Below, in pieces: positions 9,980 through 20,884 of a stretch of DNA of 60,975 nt. The stretch is from the NCBI GenBank assembly GCA_023853785.1, contig JAJIRX010000827.1, forward strand, positions 1 to 60,975, written 5' to 3'. Every line of letters starts with the position of its first letter. Position 1 is the stretch's first letter. Source of the DNA: Psilocybe azurescens (Eukaryota; Basidiomycota; Agaricomycetes; Agaricales; Agrocybaceae). The position numbers were made by a program, and so were the translations under genes. Under the pieces are notes generated by a model, which made no database searches, had not been told where the DNA came from, and saw only the letters and a list, made by a program, of their open reading frames with translations.

Positions 9980-12900
9980 TGGAAAATTGCACATAGATCA
10001 GGATATCGTTGTTGTACACTGCAATCATCTTTCTCTTTACTCAGCAACAATGGGAATATGTCGTGCCCAAATTATACATCCTGATGACAAGCAAAATAGC
10101 GACCCAGAAGAAGAGACATGGCTTCGTCTTGGTAAAAGAAGAAAGAAGTTGGGAAAGAGCAGAGTGCAAAGGAATGAAGACATGGGCCTTTGCCCGAATT
10201 TGCTCTGCCCGAAGAAATTGCAATCAAAGACTCACCATTCAGCCATGAGGGACTTACTGACAAGCAGTTGATGAGCAATCTTGAAGCTCTGCCTGATGTA
10301 CGCTCCAGCCGAATATCTCAAAATGACTATCTTCAGGAGTGGTTACCTCAACACAAATCCTATCTGCAGACATTGTTAGAAATGGAAGCCCCAGCTCACA
10401 TTGGCAAATGTCAAAGGTGTGGAAGTTCATCTGGAATATGGCGATGTTGCAATTGTATCGGAGGCCAGATGACATGCACTCAGTGCTGTGCAGAGGCCCA
10501 TAATCTCTTGCCTTATCATCGCGTCGACAAATGGAATGGACATTTCTTTCAAGTTGGAGCCCTATGGGAAACAGGACTACAGCTCTATCTTGGACATGGC
10601 GGCATCCGGTGTCTGTCAACACAGGATGGGGAACATCATTTGTCCGATCAGCGGCCACCGCCTGTCTCTGAGGAAGATGAATGGGGTGATGCAGAAGAGG
10701 AGGCAGGGGCCGAACCACCTGAAGGACAAGAGCCAATGTTTGAAATACCGGTTCCTGGGACACATCCAAACTCACTTCCCCTTCCACCATGCTATGATAC
10801 CTACAATAATCCATTTGTGACGATTGTCGATATCAGTGGGATTCACCATCTGCCTGTGGTTCACTGCTCTTGTCATGGACCAACCGCACTTCAAGATCTC
10901 AATTATCTCAAACTCGGCTTATTTCCCACAAGTTTTAAAACCATCTGAACTGTTTTTACTCTTCAGGTCTTAACAGACTTCTGTCTATCGAATTTAGAAT
11001 GCAAAACATCAGAATACCAATATTACCAAAAGCTTGACACCTAACATGCCCTGCATTCCTGAAGGTCGTTATAAATCGGTATCGAGAGCTAAGAAGGGTC
11101 AGTCGTCAATTCAGAAATCTCAAACTATGGAAAATCTATGGGCGTGGTCATGATGCTGAATGTCCAGAAGACAAATCGGCGGTGATGGTCAGTGACGAGA
11201 ACTCAGTCGTTATACCCGTCACAACCCAGCACAGTGCTGCAATCGCAGATGCCATCTCTGCATCCATTCCAGGAGTGTCAAGTGCCGCCCCCTATCGGCC
11301 ACCGACCGCACCTATAACTGCGCTGAATTTGCACCAGATAACTAAGAAGCGTCAGACCTATCAAAGCTTGGTTTGTTTTGTCCTGCTTGTCCCCAACCCG
11401 GCATAAATCTCCCAGGCAATTGGAGAGAAGATCCAGACAAGGACCTATATATCCGTAGTTTGGTTGGGGATGGCAATTTCAAAGCTTACCACTTGAAACA
11501 AAAGAATGATTGGGACGATGTTAACCTTGCTAATGGCAAAGCATATATGGCAGACCCCATTCTCTATCAGGAACATCTAGCTGAAGCAAGCAAGAACGAC
11601 AAATTATACTCAAGGGTGTGTGAAACCAAAACGACATGAATACAGCTTAACAAATCTCCTTCCCCCCTCGAATCTAGAAAACAACATGCAATAATCATAA
11701 TGCAAATAAAGAAAGCGACAAAGCGGCTCCCGGTAAGCGCTGTCGAGGCATTGGAGCATGGGCTTGTGCGAGGCATGGATGCTTTAGTCTCGGAAGTGTC
11801 ATTGACTTCATGAAGGGCAAAAAGCAGATCTCTATGGATTATGCACTCAGTCAGGCAATCAAGCATAGTCATATGCATGGCATAACTTGTCTTCTCTGCA
11901 TATACAACATTATGTGCCAATACTATGTCAACCTATTTGAGTGATTCAACAAATCAAGCAAGTTGGATCTTCCAGAGGCCATAACACTTATTGGCGCTAT
12001 TGGACTGTTTCACGTCCACAGCCACAAGGAAGAATGTCTTTATAGATGGGTGACAAAATACATTTCTGGAGTGGGCATAATCGATGGTGAAATTCTGGAA
12101 ACCCTTTGGGCGACATTGAATGAAATTTCTCGAAGCACAGTAAGTGCCACTGCGTCTCACTGGATTGAGATTTTAGACGATCATATGGGAGATAACAACT
12201 GGAAAAAAGTTATCAACATGGGTGTGTGTGTTCATTTGAAGACCAATTTGTGCACTGATAAAAGGCAGCTGAAACAATTACAAAGAAATATAATCGCGCA
12301 TTACTACAGCAAGCAAAAAGCCAGGAGTACTTTGATGGCCTCACAGAGTCGGCCCCCGCTTCTGAGATACCTAAGTGGATAGAGCAAATTCAGAAAGCAG
12401 AAAATCAACGACAAGAAGATGTAAAAGCCATGGATGTTATGAAAAACAAGATTGCGAAGGGTAGGCATTGTCGCAGTCACCACCCTTGTATCAATTGACA
12501 GCTTTGTAGCTCCAAGTCGGCGAGAGATTGAATTGTCTATTTCATTATCAGAGCTAACTACTGGAGGCCACACGGGTCAAGCAGCATGGATTTCAATGGG
12601 ACTGAAATTGGAGGAAGCTATGTAAATGGATGATAGCATTGTGTATTACCATTTGATCCTCATTTTGTAAGGTATAATCTGCGAGCACACATTAGAAAGC
12701 TCTCGCGGTTGCCGACCACTGCCCAGAAGTTGGATACGGTGAATAGCGGCGCGCCGTGCTACGACAAATTGAAAGTTTCAGCACCTCTGCAAACGATTTT
12801 CTTGGAGCTCACATTGTTGATGCTCTTGATGATCCTCAGTACCAAGTGCTTGACGATGACCTATCTGGAGAAGAGGGCCCTGAACGGGAGGTTGATACTC

Positions 12901-14990
12901 CAGGTATCTCAAGATCTGACCCTGAGCGGCAAGTCCTCCTGTTCCCATCATGATTTATGGGTGCCGGTTTTGGTAATTTGGAACCAGAAGACAAACGAAA
13001 TATTGCAGGTCTCTGTAAAACAGAGCTTGATATTCGTCACAGACAAGCTGAAAATATCCTGGACCAGGTCAGAACATTGGTAATCCAACTTTCTTATCAT
13101 TATGCGAACAATGTTAGGGGCCGCAACAGTGTTTCAAAAAAATACCAGGGTGTGGGATGGAGTCAAGCTTCTAAACTGGACAATAAGCCAACATTGAGCA
13201 ATGTACAACCACAACAGGTCGGTTATGAGGATGTTGGTATCATTGCAGGACCTAGAAAAGCATGACAAGCAGTACCCCTTCCTTGAACGCAATCATTGTA
13301 GGGTAAGTGAACGTGTTGTTGATCCAAATGCTCCTGGACAGAGCTCCGACACAATGGCATGGTTTTGGAGCGGCAGCTGATGCAGCACAAGTATGGGGGA
13401 AGCGACAGCTGGCGCAGATGCCGCTTACCACAATGAATGTAAGACAGTCCTTTATACCTTCTTACTGATCCAATATTTACATTGATGAAGTTTATAGGGT
13501 CAACTGGCTCAGTGCAAGAGCACAAAAAATCAATGGACCGAAGAATTGAATCTGACAAGGCGTGAAATGGGGAGGGCTTTTGTGTCCCCCACATATTCCG
13601 GCCGGAGTCCGCCGAGTCCACTGCGGAATGAGAGCAAAAATATGGCACAAGGCCCTGCTATTTTATTTAATATCAATTCCGGCGGAATGGCGGATTCCGC
13701 GAGTGGAATTGAGCGGAATCCGTTTACAAAACGGAATACCCGAACGGAACCGAAAACGGACTTAAAAATTTGATATTATTCTCGGCAATTCTTGGCAACG
13801 GGAACAATGTCACGTGCATGACTTTTGGTTGCCACGTCGGTCCGTTGGTTACTCCAACCACCCCACCTCTTCCTGCGACCACCACCACCCTGCTGCCGCC
13901 ATCGTGCGTTGCCCTCACCACCCTCGCCGTTGTCGGTCGGAGCCAGGCACTCGCCAACCCGACCCGACATGCATTGCGGCACCACCGACCGATGACGGGT
14001 CCGTGTCACGATGACGACGACTCCAGACAAGCGTACCACGGCAATGACGATGGCTCCGTATACGACAACAACAACACCGGACCGAGAGGGAACGAGGGTG
14101 GAACGAGGGGAGGGGATGCAAGCAGGTAACGAGGCAATGTGAATGCGGCCGCTGACACCAGGTAAGTCGCGAACCCCACCCACCACCGCCACTAACCCTC
14201 CCCCCTCTTTCTCATATAGACTGAAGGCGTACCTGTACCGCGACACGTACACAGCGGCCACAAAGACAACACGCAGGACCTGTACCGGCGACACGTACGA
14301 CATGCACGGCGGCCACAAAGACGACATGCACGGCGGCCACGACGATGACACACATGACACCGAGTACAACACCAACGTACGGCACCCACAACGGCCGCAA
14401 AGACGGCGGCGACATGTACAACACCGAGTACGACAGCCACGCATGATGGCCACGATGGACACAACGGCCGCAAGGACGACGACGCGCACGGATGCGTACC
14501 ATGCCCACCACGACGATGGTATGTATGACTGGTACAACCACCCGTCTGCCACTTTTTTTTTTTTTTTTTTTTTTTTTTTTCCTTTTTTTCTTTTTGTTCT
14601 CTCATTTAACCCAAGTATATACTCTCCTGCCCATCTTTTTACTCTGTTATGTTTTTTATTTTAATTTTATTTTGTTACAGTGGACTTTATATGTAGATAA
14701 TAATGTAGTATATAGTTATTAATATATTATATTACACTCATGAATTTACACTAAGATTGATAGATTGAAATATTCTAGTTGGAATCCAACTGGATTCTGT
14801 TCTATTCAAAGTTAAAGTTGGCACTCCAATTGGAGTCCACCTGGACTCTATCAGCTCTTCCACCATAGGTCCCAATCATGGTATTTATTATTATTATTGC
14901 TATTATTATCATGTATTTAGTTCCTTAAATAATATAGATGCATGGACAAAATTTAATAGGTCTGAATCCACAACTAATATATTAAAGTTT

Positions 14991-15493
14991 TTGCAGTCTG
15001 TTTATAAGACAAAAGAATCTTGTCCTGAATACATATGTATTGACAAAGGATGTCAAGTGTTGCAAACAGCTGTTACCAATGGAAGTTGGGATGCTATGTG
15101 GAAAAAACATCAAGATTTATTGTGGACACTTACCATTATATTAATCACCAAGCCAATGATTATCTTTGTTGAAAGTACTGCAATCCTTCTCTAGGTGATG
15201 GTTCAGCTCCAAATCTTGTAATTATTGCATATGATGATAATGGCAATGCATATGCCCAGAAAACCTTTAATACACAAGTGTGTGAACAATTAAATGCATG
15301 GCTGGGTGGTTTTGAATCTATACTTAAATGTATGACACCTGGCAATTTCAACTGGTTTCTATACACAATACTATTTTACCACACAAAATATGTCATTGCA
15401 AAAAAGAAAAGAAAGGCAGAGTCTTCAGATAGTGATGATGAAAATGAAGAATTAGGATTGGATGAAGAGACTAGTGATTCTGACTCAGACTAA
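14991..15493 (+). pseudogene. CxC5/CxC6-like (KDZ-associated cysteine-cluster) protein, C-terminal remnant
   Basis: The reading frames give YICIDKGCQVL, then (after a frameshift near 15110) FIVDTYHYINHQ, then SAPNLVIIAYDD, FNTQVCEQLNAWLGGFESIL and MTPGNFNWF. They end in a Ser/Asp/Glu-rich tail at 15493. I associate this order, from memory, with basidiomycete proteins carrying CxC5/CxC6 cysteine clusters linked to KDZ transposons; the name needs a profile search. A TGA at 15170-15172 and the frameshift break it, and the N-terminal cysteine-rich part is absent. It lies inside element 3 and may be the relic of the gene that moved this family. Confidence 0.55.
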
Positions 15494-15530
15494 ATTGAAT
15501 ACAAGTGTGTAAAAAACAAGTTAATTCACA

Positions 15531-15705
15531 TAGTAGATTATATAAGCAATGTACAGTAGGTGTATGATACAAAGTAGATTACATAAGCAGTGTATAATAG
15601 GTGTATGATACAGGGTAGATTATATAAGCAGTGTACAGTAGGTGTATGATATAAGGATTATATAAGCAGTGTATAGTAGATGTATAGTAGATGTATAATA
15701 TTAGT
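15531..15705. repeat. 41-42-bp minisatellite, about four units
   Basis: The unit resembles GTAGATTATATAAGCAGTGT followed by ACAGTAGGTGTATGATAC. It repeats about four times between 15531 and 15705, with decay in the last unit. It lies inside element 3 downstream of the CxC6-like remnant. Confidence 0.85.
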
Positions 15706-15821
15706 GGTAACTGTGTAAATCTATTTTTATATTCAGTCTAAAGGTGTGGGAAATTGTTTTTACTCAGCTTCAAGCTGTGGGAATTTCACTTTATTACTGT
15801 ATTGGCTATAAATAACTCTAT

Positions 15822-15943
15822 TCCCCTTCATTCCCCATCATTCCCCTCCATTCCCTCTCCAATTCCTTCATTCCCTCTTCAATCCCCTCTATTCCCTCTA
15901 TTCCCTCTATTCCCTTCACTCCCTTTCTCAATCCCTCCAGTCC
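15822..15943. repeat. ATTCCC-rich pyrimidine array at the right end of element 3
   Basis: About a dozen ATTCCC(C/T)-type units (CTATTCCCTCTATTCCC) occur without interruption just inside the right end of element 3. By position it corresponds to the GGAATCC-type arrays at the ends of the related elements. Confidence 0.8.
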
Positions 15944-16558
15944 TAGGGAATATGTGGGGAGTGAGAAGTACTGGAAATGGGTTGGACAGGTAGATTTTAT
16001 ATGCATATGGTGGGAAGATGGCAAGTGAGAAGAGATAAAGAAGAAATTCAGTCAGCTGGACACTGTGCCTATGCAGAGGAACAAATTGCCATGTGGACAG
16101 AGCTGGCGAGAGTCTCTGAGGTTAGGTTCAAGAAGGCTAACATCAACTATCACAACATAGATACCGCAGATTGAATGCGTTAAAATAATTTCAATTTCAT
16201 TTAGTCTTTTTGGGAGACACTGTATTATTACTGATTCCCAGCACTGTCAAGACAAGCACTATATTTGTGTGCAAATGGTATAGTACAAATAAGGGGCCTA
16301 ACAATCTATAAGCTACTATGGGCCCTGGCATATACAAAATACAAGGTGCTGATATAATAAACAACAAAAAACACAAAAACATGGCAGAGCCGGAATGACA
16401 ATGAATAACATAGCATGGATAGTGGCTGCTGTCAGGTTGCAATACAAAACAGATGACAAAAAAAGAAACACAAAACCTGGCAGCAGAATGGCGACAAATA
16501 ATACAGCATGAGAGTGGCCGGCTGCCAGGTTGCAACAAGAAAAGAGCAAGTGATATTC

Positions 16559-17910
16559 CTACAATTTATGTTTTTTCGAGGGAGATTCGCGAGACCCACT
16601 TGGGATGGCCTTGCATTTTAGGTCAGATGGGCCCACACGATCTCCAGGAGCCTGAGACTTACTTCCTGCCCTATGTGTTTTATTGCTTTCATCCATGGAT
16701 TTGGAGGTGCTGTCCACCCAGGTAGCACCCTCAATGTTGCTGTTGCTGTTGCCGGCTTGTCTATGGTCACTGCTGCTCGCCGCTGCCTGGTCACCGTGGC
16801 TTGCTTGTTCACAGTTGATGTTGCCAGTTTGTAGGCGGTTGCCATTGTTTGCTCCTCCGTGGTTGCCTGCACTTGTTTGTTTGTTGTTGCCAACGTTCGC
16901 TGGTCCATGGTCCTTTCCTCTCAGCCCTTTGTGGTTGCTGTCACTCGCACTTCCGCTGTTGCCATCATTGGCGCAGCCATTGCACGTGTGTTCGCCGCTG
17001 ATTCTATCACCACAGGCACCATCATCATCCTGTTCGTCATCTACAATCTCAGCGCTGCCGTCGCACATGCGTTCACCGCCGGGTTTATTGCCATGGGTGC
17101 CGTCGTCATCCTGATTGTCATCTCCAATCTCGACATTGCCACCAACATCCTTTGTTTGTTCATCTTCAAAATATTCTTCCTCTGACGATGGAGGGAGAGA
17201 CATATGAGGCATGTGTGGGTCATTCGGGGGCAGAGCAAAGGCGTAGTATGTATTCAGGGCGTGGCCATAGGCAATGATGCAGCTGGTGATGGAGGGGTTG
17301 CTTCACGCCCGGTGCTTTGTTAGGCTGACAGACTTGCAGCGATGTCTAGGTGTTGAAATGGCAGCCGCCCGGTGCGTAGATATCAAAAAGATGGTTGAGC
17401 AGGAACAGATGATGGGGCAGGGACCAATGACAAGGTGGGGACCAATGACAAGGTGGGGACCAATGACAAGGTGGGGACCAATGACAAGGTGGGGACCAAT
17501 GACAAGGCGGGGACCAATGACAAGGCAGGGACCAATGACAAGGCAGGGACCAATGATGGGGCAGGAACAGAAGACGTGGTCAGGACAATAGGCCGGGAAG
17601 CGGGGAGTGCCTGTGCAATTGCCTCTTTGACAATGAGAGCCATATCTGCTGGAAGACACTGCTGTAGAAACATTGTCTGAGAGTCAGCTTGAGCTTTCAG
17701 AATTCTGATCTCCGAGCGTAAGTGCACATTCTTGTCCTTCAGTACACACATTCCAATAATGAGGTTGATGAGGACACCCACTAGATCTTCCAGCTGTGCA
17801 TACTGCTGTTCAAGATCTTCAAGGTCCCGCCTAGCTACAGGAACATCCGGGTCAAATTCTTTCCCAGCAAAAACTTCTTCCATCTCCATGTTGACGATGG
17901 TCCCATACCC
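16559..17910 (-). pseudogene. Uncharacterised gene, copy B (coiled-coil, hexapeptide repeats, low-complexity tail)
   Basis: Related to copy A: the segment just inside the element junction reads GYGTIVNMEMEEVF, comparable to FGTTINYEMADD in copy A. Next comes a probable coiled-coil (residues LEDLEQQYAQLEDL...), then eight 6-residue repeats VPALSL/VPTLSL. A frame change near 17380 leads into a 217-codon frame (16559-17212) of Asp-, Asn-, Gly- and Ser-rich low-complexity sequence ending in basic KKHKL. The 5' part expected to hold the cysteine cluster is missing because element 2 abuts the gene at 17911, and the upstream part is not found beyond that element. Function unknown. Confidence 0.45.
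17421..17564. repeat. 18-bp tandem repeat, eight units, within copy B coding sequence
   Basis: The unit GGACCAATGACAAGGTGG repeats eight times with few substitutions (GGTGG to GGCGG or GGCAG). On the minus strand it encodes (VPALSL)n or (VPTLSL)n. The plus-strand frames are also open through it, which explains the overlapping spurious frames. Confidence 0.92.
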
Positions 17911-20097
17911 GTGTACTTTACAGTGCCCCCATATTCCATTGGACTCCAATGGACTTTCACCGAACCCAGCCAATTCCAATGGACAGTCCATTGGACGTTC
18001 AACGGATTCCATTGGACTTGACAAAATTCCGGTACCAGTCCAGTCAGAGTCCGGCCAAATTCCGGTCAAAGTCTGGTTGGGTCACTTCAAGACAAAAAAC
18101 AGGTGGACTGGCCAGACTGTCCAGTCTGTTGGACTTCTGTTGGACTTCCAGTGGACTTCCACCAGACTCTCAGCACTTAATTAGACCAGATCCAAGAGTG
18201 CTCTGTCCAGTGGAGTCCAGTGGATGTCCAGTGGATGTCCAGTGGACTGTCACTGGTTTAATTGCAGACTTGGGAGGGGAGTTAGGGACAGTAGCAGTGT
18301 TCTTGGAAGCTTTGGGAGCCATATTAAGGAAGCTAGGTCACTAGGATAATACTTCAATCTTATCTTTAATTCATGTAACAATGTAATATAATATATTGAA
18401 AACTATATACTACATTATTATCTGACTTTGTGAATTTCACTCAGTCCAACTTTAAATTCACATGGAATGGAATCCAATTGGATTCCAACTGGAATACTTT
18501 AATCTTAGCTTAAATTTATGTGACAATGTAATATAATATATTAAAAACTATATACTACAAGATTATATACAGGTAAAAATAAAATAAAAACATAGTAAAA
18601 AAAGAAACAAAAAAAGAAAAAACAGAAAGAAAGAACAGAAAAAGGGGGCGGAGGGTACATTGGTGGTGTCGTCGTCCATGTTTACTGATGTCATGGTCAG
18701 CTGTACCCATCGTTGTATGTGTCGATGTCGCCGTCGGGTGTTATCGTCGGCCGTACCTGCTGTGGTACACGTCGGTGTCATCATTGGTGTCGTTGTCGGT
18801 GCCGTCTGTACGTGTCATGGTACATGTCGCTGTCGTCCGTATGTGTCGTGGTATGCATCGCTGCTGTCCTCGTGTGTTGTGGTTGTCCCTATTGTCCTTG
18901 CTGTCACCGTGGTGGTACATGTCGTCGCGGTCCATACCTGTTGTGGTACATGTTGGTGTTGTCATCTGCTGTGCCTGTCCTGGTACCCATCAGTGCCTTT
19001 GTCGCGGGTTGTCGCAGTCCATACCTGTCGCGGTACGTGCTGGTGTCGTCATCGGCCCTGTCGTCCTGGCCTTTGCTGTCGCCCGTGGTGGTATCCATCG
19101 GTGCCGTCGTTGCAGGTTGTCCTTGTCCTTGCCCTTGCTGCCCTTGTCCTTGCCCCTGCCCTTGCCCTTGCTGCCCTTGTCCTTGCCCTTGCTGCCCTTG
19201 TCCTTGCCCTTGCCGCCCTTGTCCTTGCCCTTGCTGTCCTTGCCCTTGCTGTCCTTGCCCTTGTTGTCCTTGCCCTTGCCGTTCTTGTCCTTGTCCTTGC
19301 CCTTGCCGCCCGTCCTTGTCCTCGCTCTCGCCACCGTCCTCGCCCACGTCCTGGTCCATGCCAGTGGGTCCTAGCTGTCGTCCTTGCGGTCCCTTGCGGT
19401 CCTTGCCCTTGCCCTTGCCCTCCCGGTCCTCGTCGTGGTCCTCGTCTGTGTCCTCGTTGTCACCAACATGGTCGTCCTCGTTGGTGTGGCTGTCATGGTT
19501 GTTCTCGTCCTCTGTTGCATCAGGTTGGCTCTCGCCTAGCTCTGACCGACAAGGCGGTGGTGGTGGTGGAAGGAAAAGGGTTGGGGTCAGAATCAACAAC
19601 GGACCGACGTGGCATCAACATGTCATGTGCACGTTGTTGTTTGTCCCGTGCTGAGCAGTGCTGAGAATTTCAGCTGCATCACTATGTATTTAACTAATTT
19701 TATTATTTTCCATAAGCCTTTGTGGCTCAGTTGGTTTATCCCGCTTGTGTTCAGCATTCTCTGATGCCCAAGCTCAATTCTTGTTTGTGTCTTTTTTTCT
19801 ATACCAGTATAAATTATAATAAAAGGACATCCGTTGGACTTGTCTGCTGGAATTCCAATGGTCATGTCCAGTGGGATTCCGATGGACTTCCATTGGACTT
19901 CCATTGGTCCTGCCCGGTCATTTCCAGTGGACAGTCCATTGGACTTGTAGTCCGGTTGGACATTCACTGGAATCTCACTGGAATCTCACCAGAAATTTTC
20001 AGCAGTCCTAGACCAGAAAAATTGTCATTCTGAATATAGAAAGTCCAACGGAGTCTGACCGGAGTCCGACCAAAAAATGGGGCCGTGTAAAGACCTC
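17911..20097. mobile_element. Element 2: 2.2-kb relative of elements 1 and 3
   Basis: The left end GTGTACTTTACAGTGCCCCC and right end GGGGCCGTGTAAAGACCTC match the ends of element 1. Arrays of TCCAATGGAC/GTCCATTGGAC motifs occupy 17935-18250 and 19830-20080. The interior 18440-19640 is homologous in inverted orientation to 13.8-14.85 kb in element 3; for example GCCACGTCGGTCCGTTG at 13831 recurs reverse-complemented at 19597-19613. No 8-bp duplication is visible (CCATACCC versus TTAAAAGG), so the insertion may be old or one flank rearranged. Confidence 0.7.
19119..19420. repeat. CCTTGCCCTTG-type tandem array in the GC-rich interior of element 2
   Basis: Units of CCTTGTCCTTGCCCTTG, often followed by CTG or CCG, repeat over about 300 bp. 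This keeps long frames open on both strands (for example 334 codons at 18660-19664). These are low-complexity by-products, not genes. Confidence 0.85.
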
Positions 20098-20229
20098 TTA
20101 AAAGGGTAGAATTTTCAAAATATTTTTATAGAATTGTCAAATCTTAACAGAATATTATTTTCTTGAGATCGTTCTAAAGCTATAAATTACTTCTACAATT
20201 ATTACCTCTATAACTTTGCATATTTTTAG

Positions 20230-20410
20230 GTGTAATACTGGTTAAAACCAAGACTGGTCCAGGACTGCAAAGGACTGCAAAAGACCAGTCTTAAGCAGTT
20301 CAGTCCGGTTTTTTGAGGTCCTAGGACAAAGATGGTCTGGTCTTGGTCTGGGTCTTACAAAATTTGGCCAAAAGACTGAACTGAACTGGACTTTCAAACA
20401 CTAATTTTGT
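20230..20410. repeat. GACTGG/CCAGTC motif tract
   Basis: A short stretch dense in ACTGG, CCAAGACTGG, GGACTGCAAA and their reverse complements, ending TTTCAAACACTAA. It resembles the subterminal part of a hAT-like element, but no partner end or duplication was found. Confidence 0.45.
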
Positions 20411-20734
20411 GTAGTATGATTATTAATATTAAAAGCACAAGCTTCCCTTCCCAGTGACAAACTGGTCATTGTAAAATTTGATTGAAGTGTTAAGCTGCAA
20501 GCACACTCTGCAGCAAATACCTCACCACAAACAACAATGCAATACAGAAGAGCAAATTTGGTAAGTTTCATTGGAATTTTAATTTGATCAAAAACATTGT
20601 TAGCAACTCTATCTTCAATGCTTCATGTCTAATTTACATCCTATACATGAAAAATTAATGGTATTGTGTTGATAAAATATATTATCTGCATACAAGTACA
20701 TATATATTTTAATTTTTTGCACTTAAAATGCGAA

Positions 20735-20880
20735 ATTACTGCTGAAAGCCCCAGCCTGAATTTTGGCCTGGAGCCTGGTTCACAATTTTGTGAAGCCTGA
20801 GCCCCTAAAGCCAGGCCAAAGCTGGGGCTTTCAGGCCAAGCCTAAGCTGGCACATCACTAATTCTGGGAAGAAATACAAT
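20735..20880. repeat. Hairpin-forming GCCCCAGC/GCTGGGGC tract, probable transposon end
   Basis: CTGAAAGCCCCAGC near 20738 and its reverse complement near 20829 enclose GGCCTGG/CCAGGCC repeats. It ends in GGCACATCACTAA, that is TTAGTGATGTGCC on the other strand, a hAT-like terminus. The other end was not located. Confidence 0.5.
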
Positions 20881-20884
20881 TTTT

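Larger units (their letters stand above)
13572..15973. mobile_element. Element 3: 2.4-kb element with 8-bp duplication GAAATGGG
   Basis: Perfect direct repeats GAAATGGG lie at 13564-13571 and 15974-15981. The left end is GAGGGCTTTTGTGTCCCCC followed by ACATATTCC. The right end, reverse-complemented, is CAGTACTTCTCACTCCCC followed by ACATATTCC. These match the ends of elements 1 and 2. The left interior has a GGAATTCCG-type array (13600-13760), a GC-rich zone and an AT-rich zone homologous, in inverted orientation, to element 2. The right interior has a CxC5/CxC6-like gene remnant, a minisatellite and an ATTCCC array. Removing it with one duplication restores the KDZ reading frame. Confidence 0.88.
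10190..16174 (+). pseudogene. KDZ (Kyakuja-Dileera-Zisupton) transposase, split by an element
   Basis: An N-terminal CxC2-type cysteine cluster (CQRCG...WRCCNC...CTQCC) spans 10410-10500, followed by the acidic linker and VDISGIHHLPV. After an intron come LEC and NRYREL blocks (about 10980-11130), FCPACPQPGINLPGNW (about 11373), DGNF (first acidic site), CARHGC, IYNIMCQY (about 11900), HVHSHKEEC, DGEILETLW (the Glu site, about 12090) and LDDHM. The conserved Asp of the YD-x-x-CQ motif is Asn here (codon 11906-11908), and a TGA interrupts at 11942. The C-terminal region (about 13100-13571) is cut by the element 13572-15973 and resumes at 15974 for the last ~65 codons. The start is uncertain. 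Confidence 0.8.

Noticed and set aside
13776..14552. 258-codon minus-strand frame and overlapping frames
   Set aside because: GC-rich triplet-repeat interior of element 3, open in most frames, with no domain and no splice structure.
16683..17114. Hydrophobic 143-codon plus-strand frame resembling a membrane protein
   Set aside because: It is the complement of the Asn/Gly/Asp-rich tail of copy B; Leu-rich hydrophobicity is a by-product of the opposite strand.
18660..19664. 334-codon open frame and its 313- and 228-codon companions
   Set aside because: They run through CCTTGCCCTTG-type repeats and are open in several frames on both strands. Composition is pure low-complexity Leu/Pro/Ser, and the region is the GC-rich interior of element 2.
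17911..20105. 8-bp target duplication for element 2
   Set aside because: CCATACCC and TTAAAAGG do not match, and no shifted pair of 6-10 bp was found by eye.
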